Of a stretch of DNA of 64,000 bases, positions 46,330 through 54,032 are shown one piece after another (within the stretch, counting starts at the first letter, position 1; every line of letters begins with the position of its first letter). The notes under the pieces were generated by a model. It did no database searches. It had not been told where the DNA came from and saw nothing but the letters and a program-made list of their open reading frames with translations. The stretch lies in NCBI GenBank assembly GCA_024643365.1, contig JAHENC010000005.1, positions 123,829 to 187,828 on the forward strand, read 5' to 3'. The position numbers and the translations under genes were made by a program. Source of the DNA: Crocinitomicaceae bacterium (lineage in GTDB: Bacteria > Bacteroidota > Bacteroidia > Flavobacteriales_D > Crocinitomicaceae).

Positions 46330-46866
46330 TCAGCTGCGAGTTTTCCTCATTTTCTTATATAACTGAATTCCGATCATCAATAGAATAGCTACTCCAAAGA
46401 ATCCAAGTGTCCCATAAATCCAATTCAATGAATTTTTCATGCTAACAAGAAAGACAATTGCCACCAAAAAGAGCGTCGCTACTTCATTCCATATTCGGAG
46501 TTTACCAGATGTCCAACGAATCGTTCTTTGTTGACATTGCTTCATCATTTTTTGACTGTAAAAATGGTAAAGGAGCAGCAAACCAACGAATCCTAATTTC
46601 ATGTGCATCCATGGTTGAGATAAATAATACGATGGTTGATCAACAATCATAATTGTTCCGAAAACAACAGTTAAAATCATTGCTGGAGTGGTAATTATCC
46701 ACCACAACCGTTTTTGCATGATGTCAAATTGTTCTTGAAGAATACTTTTCTTAGGCTCTTCCTGTTCACTGGCCTCCACGAAATAGATGAATAAGCGAAC
46801 CATATAAAAGAGTCCGGCAAACCAACTGACCATAAAAATGATGTGTAGTGCTTTGATGTATAACAT
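46330..46866 (-). CDS. hemJ: Protoporphyrinogen oxidase HemJ-type membrane protein
   Basis: Oxidises protoporphyrinogen IX to protoporphyrin IX in haem synthesis, in the inner membrane. The 178-residue protein has four to five membrane helices and the HemJ start KALHIIFMVSWFAGLFYMVRLFIY, with the essential His at residue 8. Other conserved features are the RLWWIITTPAM block near 53-63 and the WMHMKLGFVGLLLLYH segment with its Lys near 89. The usual LPRLFVYH is slightly changed to MVRLFIYF. The start is fixed by the position of His8. The promoter element TACTTTTG ends five bases upstream. A haem role fits hemA-hemC-hemD about 2 kb away. Confidence 0.88.
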   Translation of the reverse strand: MLYIKALHIIFMVSWFAGLFYMVRLFIYFVEASEQEEPKKSILQEQFDIMQKRLWWIITTPAMILTVVFGTIMIVDQPSYYLSQPWMHMKLGFVGLLLLYHFYSQKMMKQCQQRTIRWTSGKLRIWNEVATLFLVAIVFLVSMKNSLNWIYGTLGFFGVAILLMIGIQLYKKMRKTRS

Positions 46867-46871
46867 ACCTA

Positions 46872-46879
46872 CAAAAGTA
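46872..46879 (-). promoter_or_regulatory. TAnnTTTG -7 element five bases from the hemJ start
   Basis: The minus strand reads TACTTTTG, then five bases, then ATG at 46866. Because the HemJ N-terminus is conserved, the start codon is well fixed and a leaderless mRNA is predicted. Confidence 0.55.
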
Positions 46880-46902
46880 ATGGAATCAACTTGTATTCAG
46901 GG

Positions 46903-46910
46903 TATATTTG
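46903..46910 (+). promoter_or_regulatory. Possible -7 element for the T9SS protein / mce pair
   Basis: TATATTTG matches the consensus and lies 44 bases before the ATG at 46955. It is back to back with the hemJ promoter element, 23 bases away. Confidence 0.4.
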
Positions 46911-46954
46911 TATTTTCGTTGACGATTTATTTTGAAGCGTAATTCCATTTATTG

Positions 46955-47767
46955 ATGAAACAGGTTGTATTGACTTCATTTTTCTTGTTATCCGTTTTCC
47001 AATGTCTAGCACAGGAAAAACTCTTGTCCCTGGATGGAACGTTTCAAAACAATAATTTGGTCGTTTACAATCCGCCCCAATCTGATGGCTTTGGTTTTTG
47101 TGTCACAAAAGTGCTTGTGAATGGGGAAATTTTACCTGCAGCTATTCAATCAGCTCATTTTGAAATAAATTTTCAGTTGTTTCAATTAAAAGTAGGCGAA
47201 AATGTGTTCGTTGTTTTAGAACATGCTATTGGTTGTCAGCCTCGATTTATGAATCCAGAAATTCTTCTACCAAAAAGCACGTTTCGCTGCACTTCAATCA
47301 ATGTTGATAAAAGTGGAGTGATAAATTGGACGACAGCGGATGAGGCGGGTTCGCTGGATTTTATCATTGAGCAATACCGCTGGAATAGATGGGTGGAAGC
47401 CGGACAAGTAAAAGGTAAAGGGACCAAACAATCCAATTCTTATTATTTTCAAATCACCCCGCATTCTGGCAAAAATCAAGTCCGCGTTTCACAAATTGAT
47501 AATACGGGAGAAAAACGAAGTTCACAAGTTGTATTTTTCAATTCGGGACTTACTTCATTAAAAATTAGTCCAACAAAGGTGCGAGACAATTTGTACTTTA
47601 AGACCGGATCAAAAGAAATGAAAACGAAATTCGAAGTATACGATGCTTACGGAAACTTGCTCAAAGTAGGATTCGCCAGCATGGTAGATTGCACCAATTT
47701 GGTTAGTGGCGTATACTTCATAAATTTCGACAATCAAACTGAAAAATTCATCAAAATCGCTGAATAA
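46955..47767 (+). CDS. Exported protein with type IX sorting domain
   Basis: A 270-residue secreted protein. The signal peptide (about 1-19, ending CLAQ) is followed by a beta-rich region with paired Cys residues and no domain I recognise. The last 75 residues, with LKISPTKVRDNLYFKT, FEVYDAYGNLL and VSGVYFINFDN then a basic end, fit the T9SS type A sorting domain. A TTG one codon upstream is less likely than the ATG. The stop overlaps the mce ATG by one base, an odd pairing of a secreted protein with a cytoplasmic enzyme. Confidence 0.75.
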   Translation: MKQVVLTSFFLLSVFQCLAQEKLLSLDGTFQNNNLVVYNPPQSDGFGFCVTKVLVNGEILPAAIQSAHFEINFQLFQLKVGENVFVVLEHAIGCQPRFMNPEILLPKSTFRCTSINVDKSGVINWTTADEAGSLDFIIEQYRWNRWVEAGQVKGKGTKQSNSYYFQITPHSGKNQVRVSQIDNTGEKRSSQVVFFNSGLTSLKISPTKVRDNLYFKTGSKEMKTKFEVYDAYGNLLKVGFASMVDCTNLVSGVYFINFDNQTEKFIKIAE

Positions 47768-48171
47768 TGAAACGCATTGAACATCTTGGAATTGCAGTAA
47801 AAAACTTAGAGGAAGCTATTCCGATGTACGAAGCACTGCTAAATACTACGTGCTACAAGCGAGAAGGTGTAGCTTCGGAAGGTGTGATGACGGCCTTTTT
47901 TCAAATTGGCGAATCTAAAATAGAATTATTGGAAGCGACCAATGAGGAATCGCCGATCGCGAAGTTTCTAAGTAAAAATGGACCTGGTTTTCACCATGTA
48001 GCTTTTGAAGTGGAAAACATAGAATCAGAAATTGCTCGACTTCAAGCGGTAGGATTCCAGCTCATTCACGAAGTAGCAAAAGATGGAGCGGACAACAAGC
48101 GTATTGCTTTCCTTCATCCAAAATCTACTGGATCATTATTAGTGGAAATTTGTCAAGAAAAAAGCGCATAA
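47767..48171 (+). CDS. mce: Methylmalonyl-CoA epimerase
   Basis: Interconverts the S and R forms of methylmalonyl-CoA in the propionyl-CoA to succinyl-CoA route. The 134-residue protein is a single-domain vicinal-oxygen-chelate enzyme: metal ligands are His6 in RIEHLGIAV, the His in GPGFHHVAFEVEN near 77, and the Glu in LLVEICQE near 128. The block KNGPGFHHVAF is characteristic of epimerases as opposed to lactoylglutathione lyases. Its end overlaps the convergent HAD gene by 19 bases. Confidence 0.9.
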   Translation: MKRIEHLGIAVKNLEEAIPMYEALLNTTCYKREGVASEGVMTAFFQIGESKIELLEATNEESPIAKFLSKNGPGFHHVAFEVENIESEIARLQAVGFQLIHEVAKDGADNKRIAFLHPKSTGSLLVEICQEKSA

Positions 48172-48764
48172 AATTCTACGTCTTTTTGATAATAAAAAGT
48201 TTGTAAACCAGCTTCTTGAGCACCAGAAATGTGCTGTGGACTATCGTCAATAAAAAGCACCTTACTCGGCGTCACTTTCAGCTGCTCACAGACCCAAACA
48301 AATGTTTCTGGATGCGGCTTACGTTGTTTGATTTCATGAGAAAGGAACACCTTTTCGAATACGGACTCAAAAAGCACTTGACTTACTTTCGCCCATTCTC
48401 TTTTTACCTCCACCATGTGTAATTCATTCGTATTACTTAGTAGTGCTATGCGTTGTTTCTTTGCGAGTTCAAGGATTAATTGCACTTTTTTCTCTGAAAA
48501 ACTTAAAATCATTGCATTCCAAGCGTGGACAACTTCATTCGGACTCGTTCCCTTGCGAGTAGCATCAAGTAGTTTATTGATGAAATGTTGAGCAGAAATT
48601 TGACCTGTTTCAAATAAGTCAAAAAGTTGATTTTGTTGAAATTGCGTGTATTTCTCTTCAAAGTCAACTGTACCTAGTTTTACAAAAGCATTTTCAGTAG
48701 CTTGATAATCAATGTCAATAAGCACTCCGCCAAGGTCAAATAAAATCAGTTCGATGTCTTTCAT
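48153..48764 (-). CDS. HAD-superfamily hydrolase (YihX-like)
   Basis: A 203-residue cytoplasmic phosphatase of the haloacid dehalogenase superfamily. Motif I is LFDLGGVLIDIDY with the nucleophile Asp, motif II is the Ser in LLSNTNELH, motif III is the Lys in KQRKPHPETF, and motif IV is FIDDSPQHISGA. The cap is a small helical bundle (about 15-85). The pattern is closest to YihX-type sugar phosphatases, but the substrate cannot be told. The frame is open 24 codons further upstream, but those residues lie beyond the promoter element at 48769, so the ATG at 48764 is chosen. Confidence 0.87.
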   Translation of the reverse strand: MKDIELILFDLGGVLIDIDYQATENAFVKLGTVDFEEKYTQFQQNQLFDLFETGQISAQHFINKLLDATRKGTSPNEVVHAWNAMILSFSEKKVQLILELAKKQRIALLSNTNELHMVEVKREWAKVSQVLFESVFEKVFLSHEIKQRKPHPETFVWVCEQLKVTPSKVLFIDDSPQHISGAQEAGLQTFYYQKDVEFYALFS

Positions 48765-48768
48765 GTCA

Positions 48769-48776
48769 CGAAGATA
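48769..48776 (-). promoter_or_regulatory. TAnnTTYG -7 element four bases from the HAD start
   Basis: The minus strand reads TATCTTCG (one-base variant), then TGAC, then ATG at 48764. Confidence 0.4.
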
Positions 48777-48819
48777 CAGCCTTCGAGCGTTATTTGAATG
48801 TATTCTAAATAATCGAACG

Positions 48820-48837
48820 TGACATTTCCATGACATT
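48820..48837 (+). promoter_or_regulatory. Direct repeat TGACATT x2 in the HAD-hemA gap, possible operator
   Basis: TGACATT occurs at 48820-48826 and 48831-48837, 11 bases apart start to start, about one helical turn. The pair sits 18-36 bases upstream of the hemA -7 element, where the -33 TTG is missing. A regulator binding here would be well placed, but chance cannot be excluded. Confidence 0.3.
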
Positions 48838-48855
48838 ACAACTTTAGTAGGCTTG

Positions 48856-48863
48856 TACTTTTG
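48856..48863 (+). promoter_or_regulatory. TAnnTTTG -7 element for hemA
   Basis: TACTTTTG matches the consensus and overlaps a TTG codon at 48861 that opens the longer frame. The real hemA start must therefore be downstream. Confidence 0.55.
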
Positions 48864-48884
48864 CAGTCAAAGATACTGATTGTG

Positions 48885-50114
48885 TTGAAGGACCTACATA
48901 TTATCGCATTTACGCATCGAAATTTAGACGTCAATAAAATTGGTTTATTACACATTGAGAAAGAAGACCAATTAGGGCATTTAGATCGGTTAAAGCAAGC
49001 GTTGCAACTGGATGAAATTCAGTTCCTTTCAACGTGTAATCGCGTAGAGATTACCTTTGTTAAACAGCACAAATTGGATGCGGATTATGTCCACCAAATT
49101 CTTTCTTTGATTTACCCCAAATTAGTTCCTATTCAATTAGAGGAATTTGTTCACCGTGCAGAAATGTATTCCGGAAATACAGCTGTAAAGCATGCACTTT
49201 CTGTGGCCTCTTCTATAGATTCCATGATTGTTGGTGAACGAGAGATCATAACACAGGTCCGATTAGCATATGAACATTGCAGAGATTTAGGATTAACAGG
49301 TGATTTTATTCGTTTATTGATTAAGCAAGTCATTCAGTGCGCCAAACAAGTCTACACGGAAACTTCGATTTCCACTAAACCAGTGTCGGTTGTTTCTTTG
49401 GCTTACCATCATATGAAAACCATGAACATCCCCTTGGATGCGCGTATTTTGATTGTAGGTGCTGGTGTGACGAATACCACGATGTGTCGCTTTTTGAAAA
49501 AACATGGATTCCGTAATTTCCATGTGTTCAATCGAACACTCGAACGTGCAGAGAAATTGTCGAATGAAATCAAAGGATCAGCTTACGCACTTTCCGAATT
49601 AGCGAACTTCGACAAAGGATTTGATGTGATCATTACTTGTACGGCGGCAAAACATCATGTACTAACTCCCGAACTCTATGCATTTTTATTGCAAAATGAA
49701 GTTCATGAACGCGTGATCATTGATCTAGCTATTCCTCAGGATTTAGATGCATCCATTTTGAACGCACACCCAATCAATTATTTATCCATCGAGTATTTGC
49801 AGAAGATTTCAAATGAGAACTTGAAAGAGCGTTCGAAGGAAATTCTTCATGTAGAGCAAATCATCGCCGATGCAATGGAAGCTTTCGAAAACTTGTTCAA
49901 GGAACGAAAAGTGGAAATTGCCATGAAAGATGTTCCACAACAAGTCAAGGAAATTAAAAACATGGCATATGAGACGGTATTCCGTGAGGACTTAGACCAA
50001 CTCGATCCCCAAGCAAAAGAATTATTAGATAAAATCATTGGATACATGGAGAAAAAATACATCTCTGGACCGATGAAATTAGCCAAAGAAATTATACTTA
50101 AAAATGCAAACTAA
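48885..50114 (+). CDS. hemA: Glutamyl-tRNA reductase
   Basis: Reduces glutamyl-tRNA to glutamate-1-semialdehyde, the first committed step of C5-pathway tetrapyrrole synthesis. From the TTG at 48885 the protein is 409 residues. The catalytic Cys51 is in FLSTCNRVE, followed by the SSIDSMIVGEREIITQVR block, the NADPH-binding ILIVGAGVTNT segment near 190, and a C-terminal dimerisation helix. The frame is open from a TTG at 48861, but that codon is inside the promoter element; TTG 48885 (or GTG 48882) gives the family-like start KDLHIIAFTH. It overlaps hemC by 11 bases. Confidence 0.94.
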   Translation: MKDLHIIAFTHRNLDVNKIGLLHIEKEDQLGHLDRLKQALQLDEIQFLSTCNRVEITFVKQHKLDADYVHQILSLIYPKLVPIQLEEFVHRAEMYSGNTAVKHALSVASSIDSMIVGEREIITQVRLAYEHCRDLGLTGDFIRLLIKQVIQCAKQVYTETSISTKPVSVVSLAYHHMKTMNIPLDARILIVGAGVTNTTMCRFLKKHGFRNFHVFNRTLERAEKLSNEIKGSAYALSELANFDKGFDVIITCTAAKHHVLTPELYAFLLQNEVHERVIIDLAIPQDLDASILNAHPINYLSIEYLQKISNENLKERSKEILHVEQIIADAMEAFENLFKERKVEIAMKDVPQQVKEIKNMAYETVFREDLDQLDPQAKELLDKIIGYMEKKYISGPMKLAKEIILKNAN

Positions 50115-50997
50115 TCCTAAGATCCGCATTGGTACACGTGGTAGTGACCTCGCTTTGTGGCAAGCTCATTTCGTACGTCGTCAATTGGAAGAGATTGGTT
50201 GTGAGGTAAGTATTCAAATCATTGTCACTCAAGGTGACCGTATTCAAGACCTCAGTTTTGATAAATTGGAAGGAAAAGGATTTTTCACCAAAGAAATTGA
50301 ACAAGCGCTGTTGAACGGTGAAGTAGATTTGGCAGTTCACTCTCACAAGGATTTAGAAACGACACAGCCTGCAGGATTGCACATAGCAGCCGTTTCTTAC
50401 CGGGAGGATGCTTCTGAATTACTACTCATGAGACGCGAAGCAGTTGATGCAAGTCAAACATGGAACCTGAAAGCAAATGCGGTGATTGGAACCTCTTCTG
50501 CTCGAAGAAAAGCACAAATTCTCGCTCAACGTCCGGATTTAGAAATCAAAGAACTTCGTGGAAATGTTCCCACAAGAATTGATAAACTACGTCAAGGTCA
50601 CTACGATGCGATTTTATTGGCGCGTGCAGGTGTCCTGCGCTTGGAATTAGATTTATCGGACCTTGAAACAATCGTTTTAGATCCAACTTCGTTTATTCCA
50701 GCTCCGGCTCAAGGTGTTCTTGGATTACAAACACGTGTGGATGATCAGGTGACAACTGAAATCCTACAAAAATTACATCATACCGAAGTGGCAACGCGCA
50801 TCGGATTGGAGCGTTCAGTTCTTCGTCAAATGGACGGTGGCTGTCAATTGCCTCTTGGCGTTTATTGTGTCGGAGATCACGTTTACGTTTCCTATTCACC
50901 ATCCGCGAAGGAAGCTGCAGTGAATCAGGTGTACACATATGTCGCTGGACAAGAAACGGCATTGACACAAGAAATTGTACAGGAATTAAAAAAGTGA
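50104..50997 (+). CDS. hemC: Porphobilinogen deaminase (hydroxymethylbilane synthase)
   Basis: Joins four porphobilinogen molecules into hydroxymethylbilane. The 297-residue protein has the opening IRIGTRGSDLALWQ, the catalytic Asp in HSHKDLET near 83, the Arg-rich GTSSARRKAQIL near 129-140, and Cys247 in DGGCQLPLG, to which the dipyrromethane cofactor is attached. It overlaps hemA by 11 bases and hemD by 4 bases, so the three genes are translated from one message. Confidence 0.97.
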   Translation: MQTNPKIRIGTRGSDLALWQAHFVRRQLEEIGCEVSIQIIVTQGDRIQDLSFDKLEGKGFFTKEIEQALLNGEVDLAVHSHKDLETTQPAGLHIAAVSYREDASELLLMRREAVDASQTWNLKANAVIGTSSARRKAQILAQRPDLEIKELRGNVPTRIDKLRQGHYDAILLARAGVLRLELDLSDLETIVLDPTSFIPAPAQGVLGLQTRVDDQVTTEILQKLHHTEVATRIGLERSVLRQMDGGCQLPLGVYCVGDHVYVSYSPSAKEAAVNQVYTYVAGQETALTQEIVQELKK

Positions 50998-51692
50998 TAC
51001 CTCACCGTATTTTTATCTCTCGTCCAATTCAAGAAGTTGGAAACACACTACAAAAATTCGTTTCTAGCGGAGAAGAATTAATCGCGGAATCATTGGTAAG
51101 CTTTGAGTCCGTCTCTTTTGAGAAAAACCTTGCTTGTGAAGTTATCTTTTTCTCAAGTATACGTGCGGCAGAATTCTATTTTAATCAAGAACCAACCATT
51201 CCGTTAGCACTACAATACGCTTGTGCAGGACAAGAAACTGCAGAGAAACTTAAGAATCAATTTCAGATTTCATGTGATTTTATTGCAGCAAACGCAGGTA
51301 ATCCAAACGAAAGTGCCCAAATCTTTAAAACATGGTTGGGACAGCGCCATGTGCTATTTCCAAAGAGCGAACAAAGTTTAAATACATATTCGAGTGTTCT
51401 TCCAATTGATCAGAGAACAGAAATCATTGTCTATCGAACGAGTTCGATTTCCAGGGTTATTGAACCTTGTGACCTCTATATTTTTTCGAGTCCGAGTAAT
51501 GCAAAATCATTTTTAGAAAACAATCAACTTCCGAACGAAGCGAACTGTTTGGCTTGGGGTGCTTCAACGTCTGCGTTTTTGGCTTCTCGAGGAATTCCCG
51601 TTTTTCATCAATTACAAACAGGAACGTTGAAGGAATTAGATCAATTTTTGACGAATTTTCTTGAGCTAAAATCGGATTCCCATGAAATTTGA
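50994..51692 (+). CDS. hemD: Uroporphyrinogen-III synthase
   Basis: Closes and inverts ring D of hydroxymethylbilane to give uroporphyrinogen III. HemD sequences are very divergent; this 232-residue protein is assigned from position after hemC, length, the opening RIFISRPIQEV, and late blocks YIFSSPSNAKSFLENN and AWGASTSAFLASRG, which match the family pattern. The start is the GTG at 50994, overlapping the hemC stop as GTGA; the frame is open further upstream, but only inside hemC. It overlaps the next gene by 11 bases. Confidence 0.88.
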   Translation: MIPHRIFISRPIQEVGNTLQKFVSSGEELIAESLVSFESVSFEKNLACEVIFFSSIRAAEFYFNQEPTIPLALQYACAGQETAEKLKNQFQISCDFIAANAGNPNESAQIFKTWLGQRHVLFPKSEQSLNTYSSVLPIDQRTEIIVYRTSSISRVIEPCDLYIFSSPSNAKSFLENNQLPNEANCLAWGASTSAFLASRGIPVFHQLQTGTLKELDQFLTNFLELKSDSHEI

Positions 51693-52680
51693 ATTTACGG
51701 AGCATATAACACCGGAGTTGGTTCAGTTATTGGAGGAAACAACGCTTGGTACGAACGGCGCTATGTACCGTCATTTGGATGTCAAAGACCGCATTTATCA
51801 AACAGATTCTCCTCTTAGTTTTTCTTTGAAACGAAATGACCATTTATTAGCGAATATTACTTTTTGCAAGCGATCATTTGGTTTGTATTTACGTTATTTC
51901 GCCTTTGACAAGCGATTTCAATCGAAAGGTAAGGCACGTCAAAACATACATAAATCGTCCTTAAAGCAAGAAATCGAAGGTGTTTTCCAACGCGTTTCAG
52001 CAGAACACCCCGGTAGTTTGAATATGTGTTATGCATACATTGATGCGAGAAATGAACGCAGTAAATGGATGAGCGAGCAATTCGGATTTCAAACCAAGGC
52101 AAAATTGGCGACACAAACTTTTAGTCGCGTTTATCCCAAACATTTAAAAGGCATAAGCAAAGAAGCGATTCAAACAGAACACCTCGAATTCATTCGATCC
52201 AAATACCAAAATCACACGGCATATTTTGAGGAATACCTGAAGGATGGATCCATCCATTGTTGGCGTTCTCCAGATGGCAAACTATTGGCTTTGGCTAAGT
52301 TTACGGATGTGAGTTGGGAAATAAGACGACTTCCAGGAAAATTAGGAGGAGTGTTTGTCAAAGCGCTTCCTTATCTTCCGATTTTACGCAAGTTGGTGAA
52401 TGTGAAACACCACCAATTTTTAGTTCCTGAGGCAGTCTGCTTATTGGAAGAAAGTCCTACAAAACTTGAGGCTTTTTTATCGGGTGTTTTGGCTTTGGAA
52501 GAACGGCATACCATGCTTTGGTGGAACGATGAACGAGATCCATTCTATGTGAAGTTAAAAGATCAGATGAACTGGGGAATCATGCACCGAATTTTAGGTG
52601 TTTCGCCTGTTGATGTAGTTGTTCGTGGTGATTTCCATCCTGAAAACCCTATGTATATTGCGGCTTTCGATATGATTTAG
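51682..52680 (+). CDS. Unknown protein with acetyltransferase-like pattern, fourth gene of the haem operon
   Basis: A 332-residue cytoplasmic protein that I cannot place in a named family. The first half has a strand-helix order and the stretch CYAYIDARNERSKWMSEQFGFQTKAKL near 115-141, which resembles the end of a GNAT acetyltransferase domain, where the substrate's neighbours include N-x-x-S-x-x-x-x-E-x-x-G-F. The second half may be another copy of such a fold, with LVNVKHHQFLVPEA in the middle. No signal peptide or membrane helix. The 11-base overlap with hemD places it in the haem operon, at the position where hemE is found in many relatives. Confidence 0.65.
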   Translation: MKFEFTEHITPELVQLLEETTLGTNGAMYRHLDVKDRIYQTDSPLSFSLKRNDHLLANITFCKRSFGLYLRYFAFDKRFQSKGKARQNIHKSSLKQEIEGVFQRVSAEHPGSLNMCYAYIDARNERSKWMSEQFGFQTKAKLATQTFSRVYPKHLKGISKEAIQTEHLEFIRSKYQNHTAYFEEYLKDGSIHCWRSPDGKLLALAKFTDVSWEIRRLPGKLGGVFVKALPYLPILRKLVNVKHHQFLVPEAVCLLEESPTKLEAFLSGVLALEERHTMLWWNDERDPFYVKLKDQMNWGIMHRILGVSPVDVVVRGDFHPENPMYIAAFDMI

Positions 52681-52684
52681 GGGC

Positions 52685-53059
52685 TTATCGTCTCGAATCA
52701 ATCAAACGTTCAATCACCATTGCTGTAATCCGTTTATCGAAATCGGATTTGTTCAATTGGTATTGTTGAAATTCTTCAGTAGTCAGAAGTCCCGTTACCA
52801 TACCAATAAATTGATATTTAATTCCCGTATTCTTTGCGAAAACGTTTTTCACTTCAGCACGTTGTTCTTCTTGAATAGTTCGCTTGAAACAATGATCGAG
52901 AATGACATTGGCTTTCGATTCAATGACAAATAAGTCGTGTTGAAATTTCAGAATGGGACGCAAAACTTCGTTCTGGAAACGTTCGATTGGCGTTGCATGT
53001 TCATTTTCAGTAAATACGTCTGGACGTAAGTTTTGTAGGTGTTCAGTTTCTCTAGACAT
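52685..53059 (-). CDS. Short conserved Bacteroidota protein (often labelled glyoxalase, without the motifs)
   Basis: A 124-residue helical, charged protein. Its layout, with an N-terminal LRPDVFTENEH, then the segment ERFQNEVLRPILKFQHDLFV near 27-46, then TGLLTTEEFQQYQLNKSDFDKRI near 89-111, fits a group of short flavobacterial proteins that are often called glyoxalase in databases, although no metal-binding His/Glu pattern of that fold is visible here. I therefore call it unknown. Last gene of a three-gene operon, one base after the DEAD-like gene; it converges on the haem-operon gene with a 4-base gap. Confidence 0.6.
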   Translation of the reverse strand: MSRETEHLQNLRPDVFTENEHATPIERFQNEVLRPILKFQHDLFVIESKANVILDHCFKRTIQEEQRAEVKNVFAKNTGIKYQFIGMVTGLLTTEEFQQYQLNKSDFDKRITAMVIERLIDSRR

Positions 53060-53060
53060 A

Positions 53061-53612
53061 TTATTCAGACAAATCTACTGTGGAATAGTTCACAAGGAAT
53101 TCTTCCATGTACGAACTCATGCGTTCATCGTCGCTATTTCGAGCAAACAATACTTGCTTACATTTAGGTAAACTCTCCGCAAGACGAGCGACAAATCCTT
53201 TTTGACCGGCACGCATTTGATCATCCATGCTTAATACAATGAATAATTTTAATTTTTTGATGTTAAATCCATTTTGAAAGTACATCTCGCACACGCGACG
53301 TGTCGTACCAACGATGATTTCAGTGCCATCGAACAAATCGTTGCGTTGTTTTAATTTATTTCCCTTTTCCACGACTAAATCGACAGTAAGGTCCTTCGCT
53401 TTTGCTGCCTTTTGAAAGTATTCTTCGATATGACGCGCATCTTCATTGTTAGCACAAACGATAATGGCACGCGGAGATCCTTCTTCTGGATGAGGAATAA
53501 TGTCATCAACGATGGGCCAAAGATAATCCAAGTATTGTTCCGGTTCGGCATGAGCCACAACCGAAGATCTAGATTTTAATTGTTTGATGACTTGGTCGAT
53601 TAACTCGCTCAT
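53061..53612 (-). CDS. Degenerate DEAD-box helicase-like domain protein
   Basis: A 183-residue protein that resembles the first RecA-like domain of a DEAD-box RNA helicase, without the second. The order of elements is kept: a strand at AIIVCANNEDA (place of motif Ia), IIVGTTRRVCEMY (motif Ib region), LKLFIVLSMDDQM where DEAD would stand, and KCKQVLFARNSD (place of motif III, SAT). Catalytic residues are gone: no Walker A GKT, and DEAD reads SMDD. It should therefore not hydrolyse ATP. It may bind RNA or another protein. The start overlaps the mazG-like stop by four bases. Confidence 0.7.
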   Translation of the reverse strand: MSELIDQVIKQLKSRSSVVAHAEPEQYLDYLWPIVDDIIPHPEEGSPRAIIVCANNEDARHIEEYFQKAAKAKDLTVDLVVEKGNKLKQRNDLFDGTEIIVGTTRRVCEMYFQNGFNIKKLKLFIVLSMDDQMRAGQKGFVARLAESLPKCKQVLFARNSDDERMSSYMEEFLVNYSTVDLSE

Positions 53613-53938
53613 GGATTGATTTTTTTATTTGAAAGATGTCTGTCGGCATCTCGGATTGTTTTCTTTTTTAAATTTTCTTTGAGCGCCTGTTCCAAATCAA
53701 TATTGGTTTGATTCGCAAGGCACATCACCACAAAAAGCACGTCAGCTAATTCATCGCCGAGGTCCTTGTTTTTGTCGCTTTCTTTTTCACTTTGTTCACC
53801 GTAGCGTCGTGCCATAATTCTAGCAACTTCTCCTACTTCCTCCATGAGAATCGCGGTGTTCGTCAGTTCATCAAAATAACGGACGCCAACCGTTTTGATC
53901 CATTCATCGATGGTTTTTTGTGCTTCTTGAATAGTCAT
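53609..53938 (-). CDS. MazG-like nucleotide pyrophosphohydrolase
   Basis: A 109-residue all-alpha NTP pyrophosphatase. The metal-binding pattern is clear: EEVGE near 33-37 and DELADVLF near 62-69, that is E-x-x-E followed after about 25 residues by E-x-x-D. Single-domain members of this size hydrolyse noncanonical or excess (d)NTPs to monophosphates, in the cytoplasm. The exact substrate is unknown. First gene of the operon with the DEAD-like and short conserved genes. Confidence 0.85.
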   Translation of the reverse strand: MTIQEAQKTIDEWIKTVGVRYFDELTNTAILMEEVGEVARIMARRYGEQSEKESDKNKDLGDELADVLFVVMCLANQTNIDLEQALKENLKKKTIRDADRHLSNKKINP

Positions 53939-54032
53939 AATCGGGAATAAAATTAGTCAAAAGGAATCGAACACGAATATTCCCTTTATTTTCCGTTTCT
54001 TTTTTCCAACTTTGTAGCTCAAATTAAGTCAA

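Noticed and set aside
48765..48836. A 24-residue extension of the HAD protein
   Set aside because: The extension crosses the promoter element, and homologues begin right at motif I.
50865..50993. An upstream start for hemD inside hemC
   Set aside because: The extra residues are Arg- and Cys-rich shadow sequence; GTG at 50994 gives a normal HemD start and coupling to hemC.
52685..53059. Glyoxalase function for the 124-residue protein
   Set aside because: No His/Glu metal ligands or beta-alpha-beta-beta-beta pattern of that fold can be seen.
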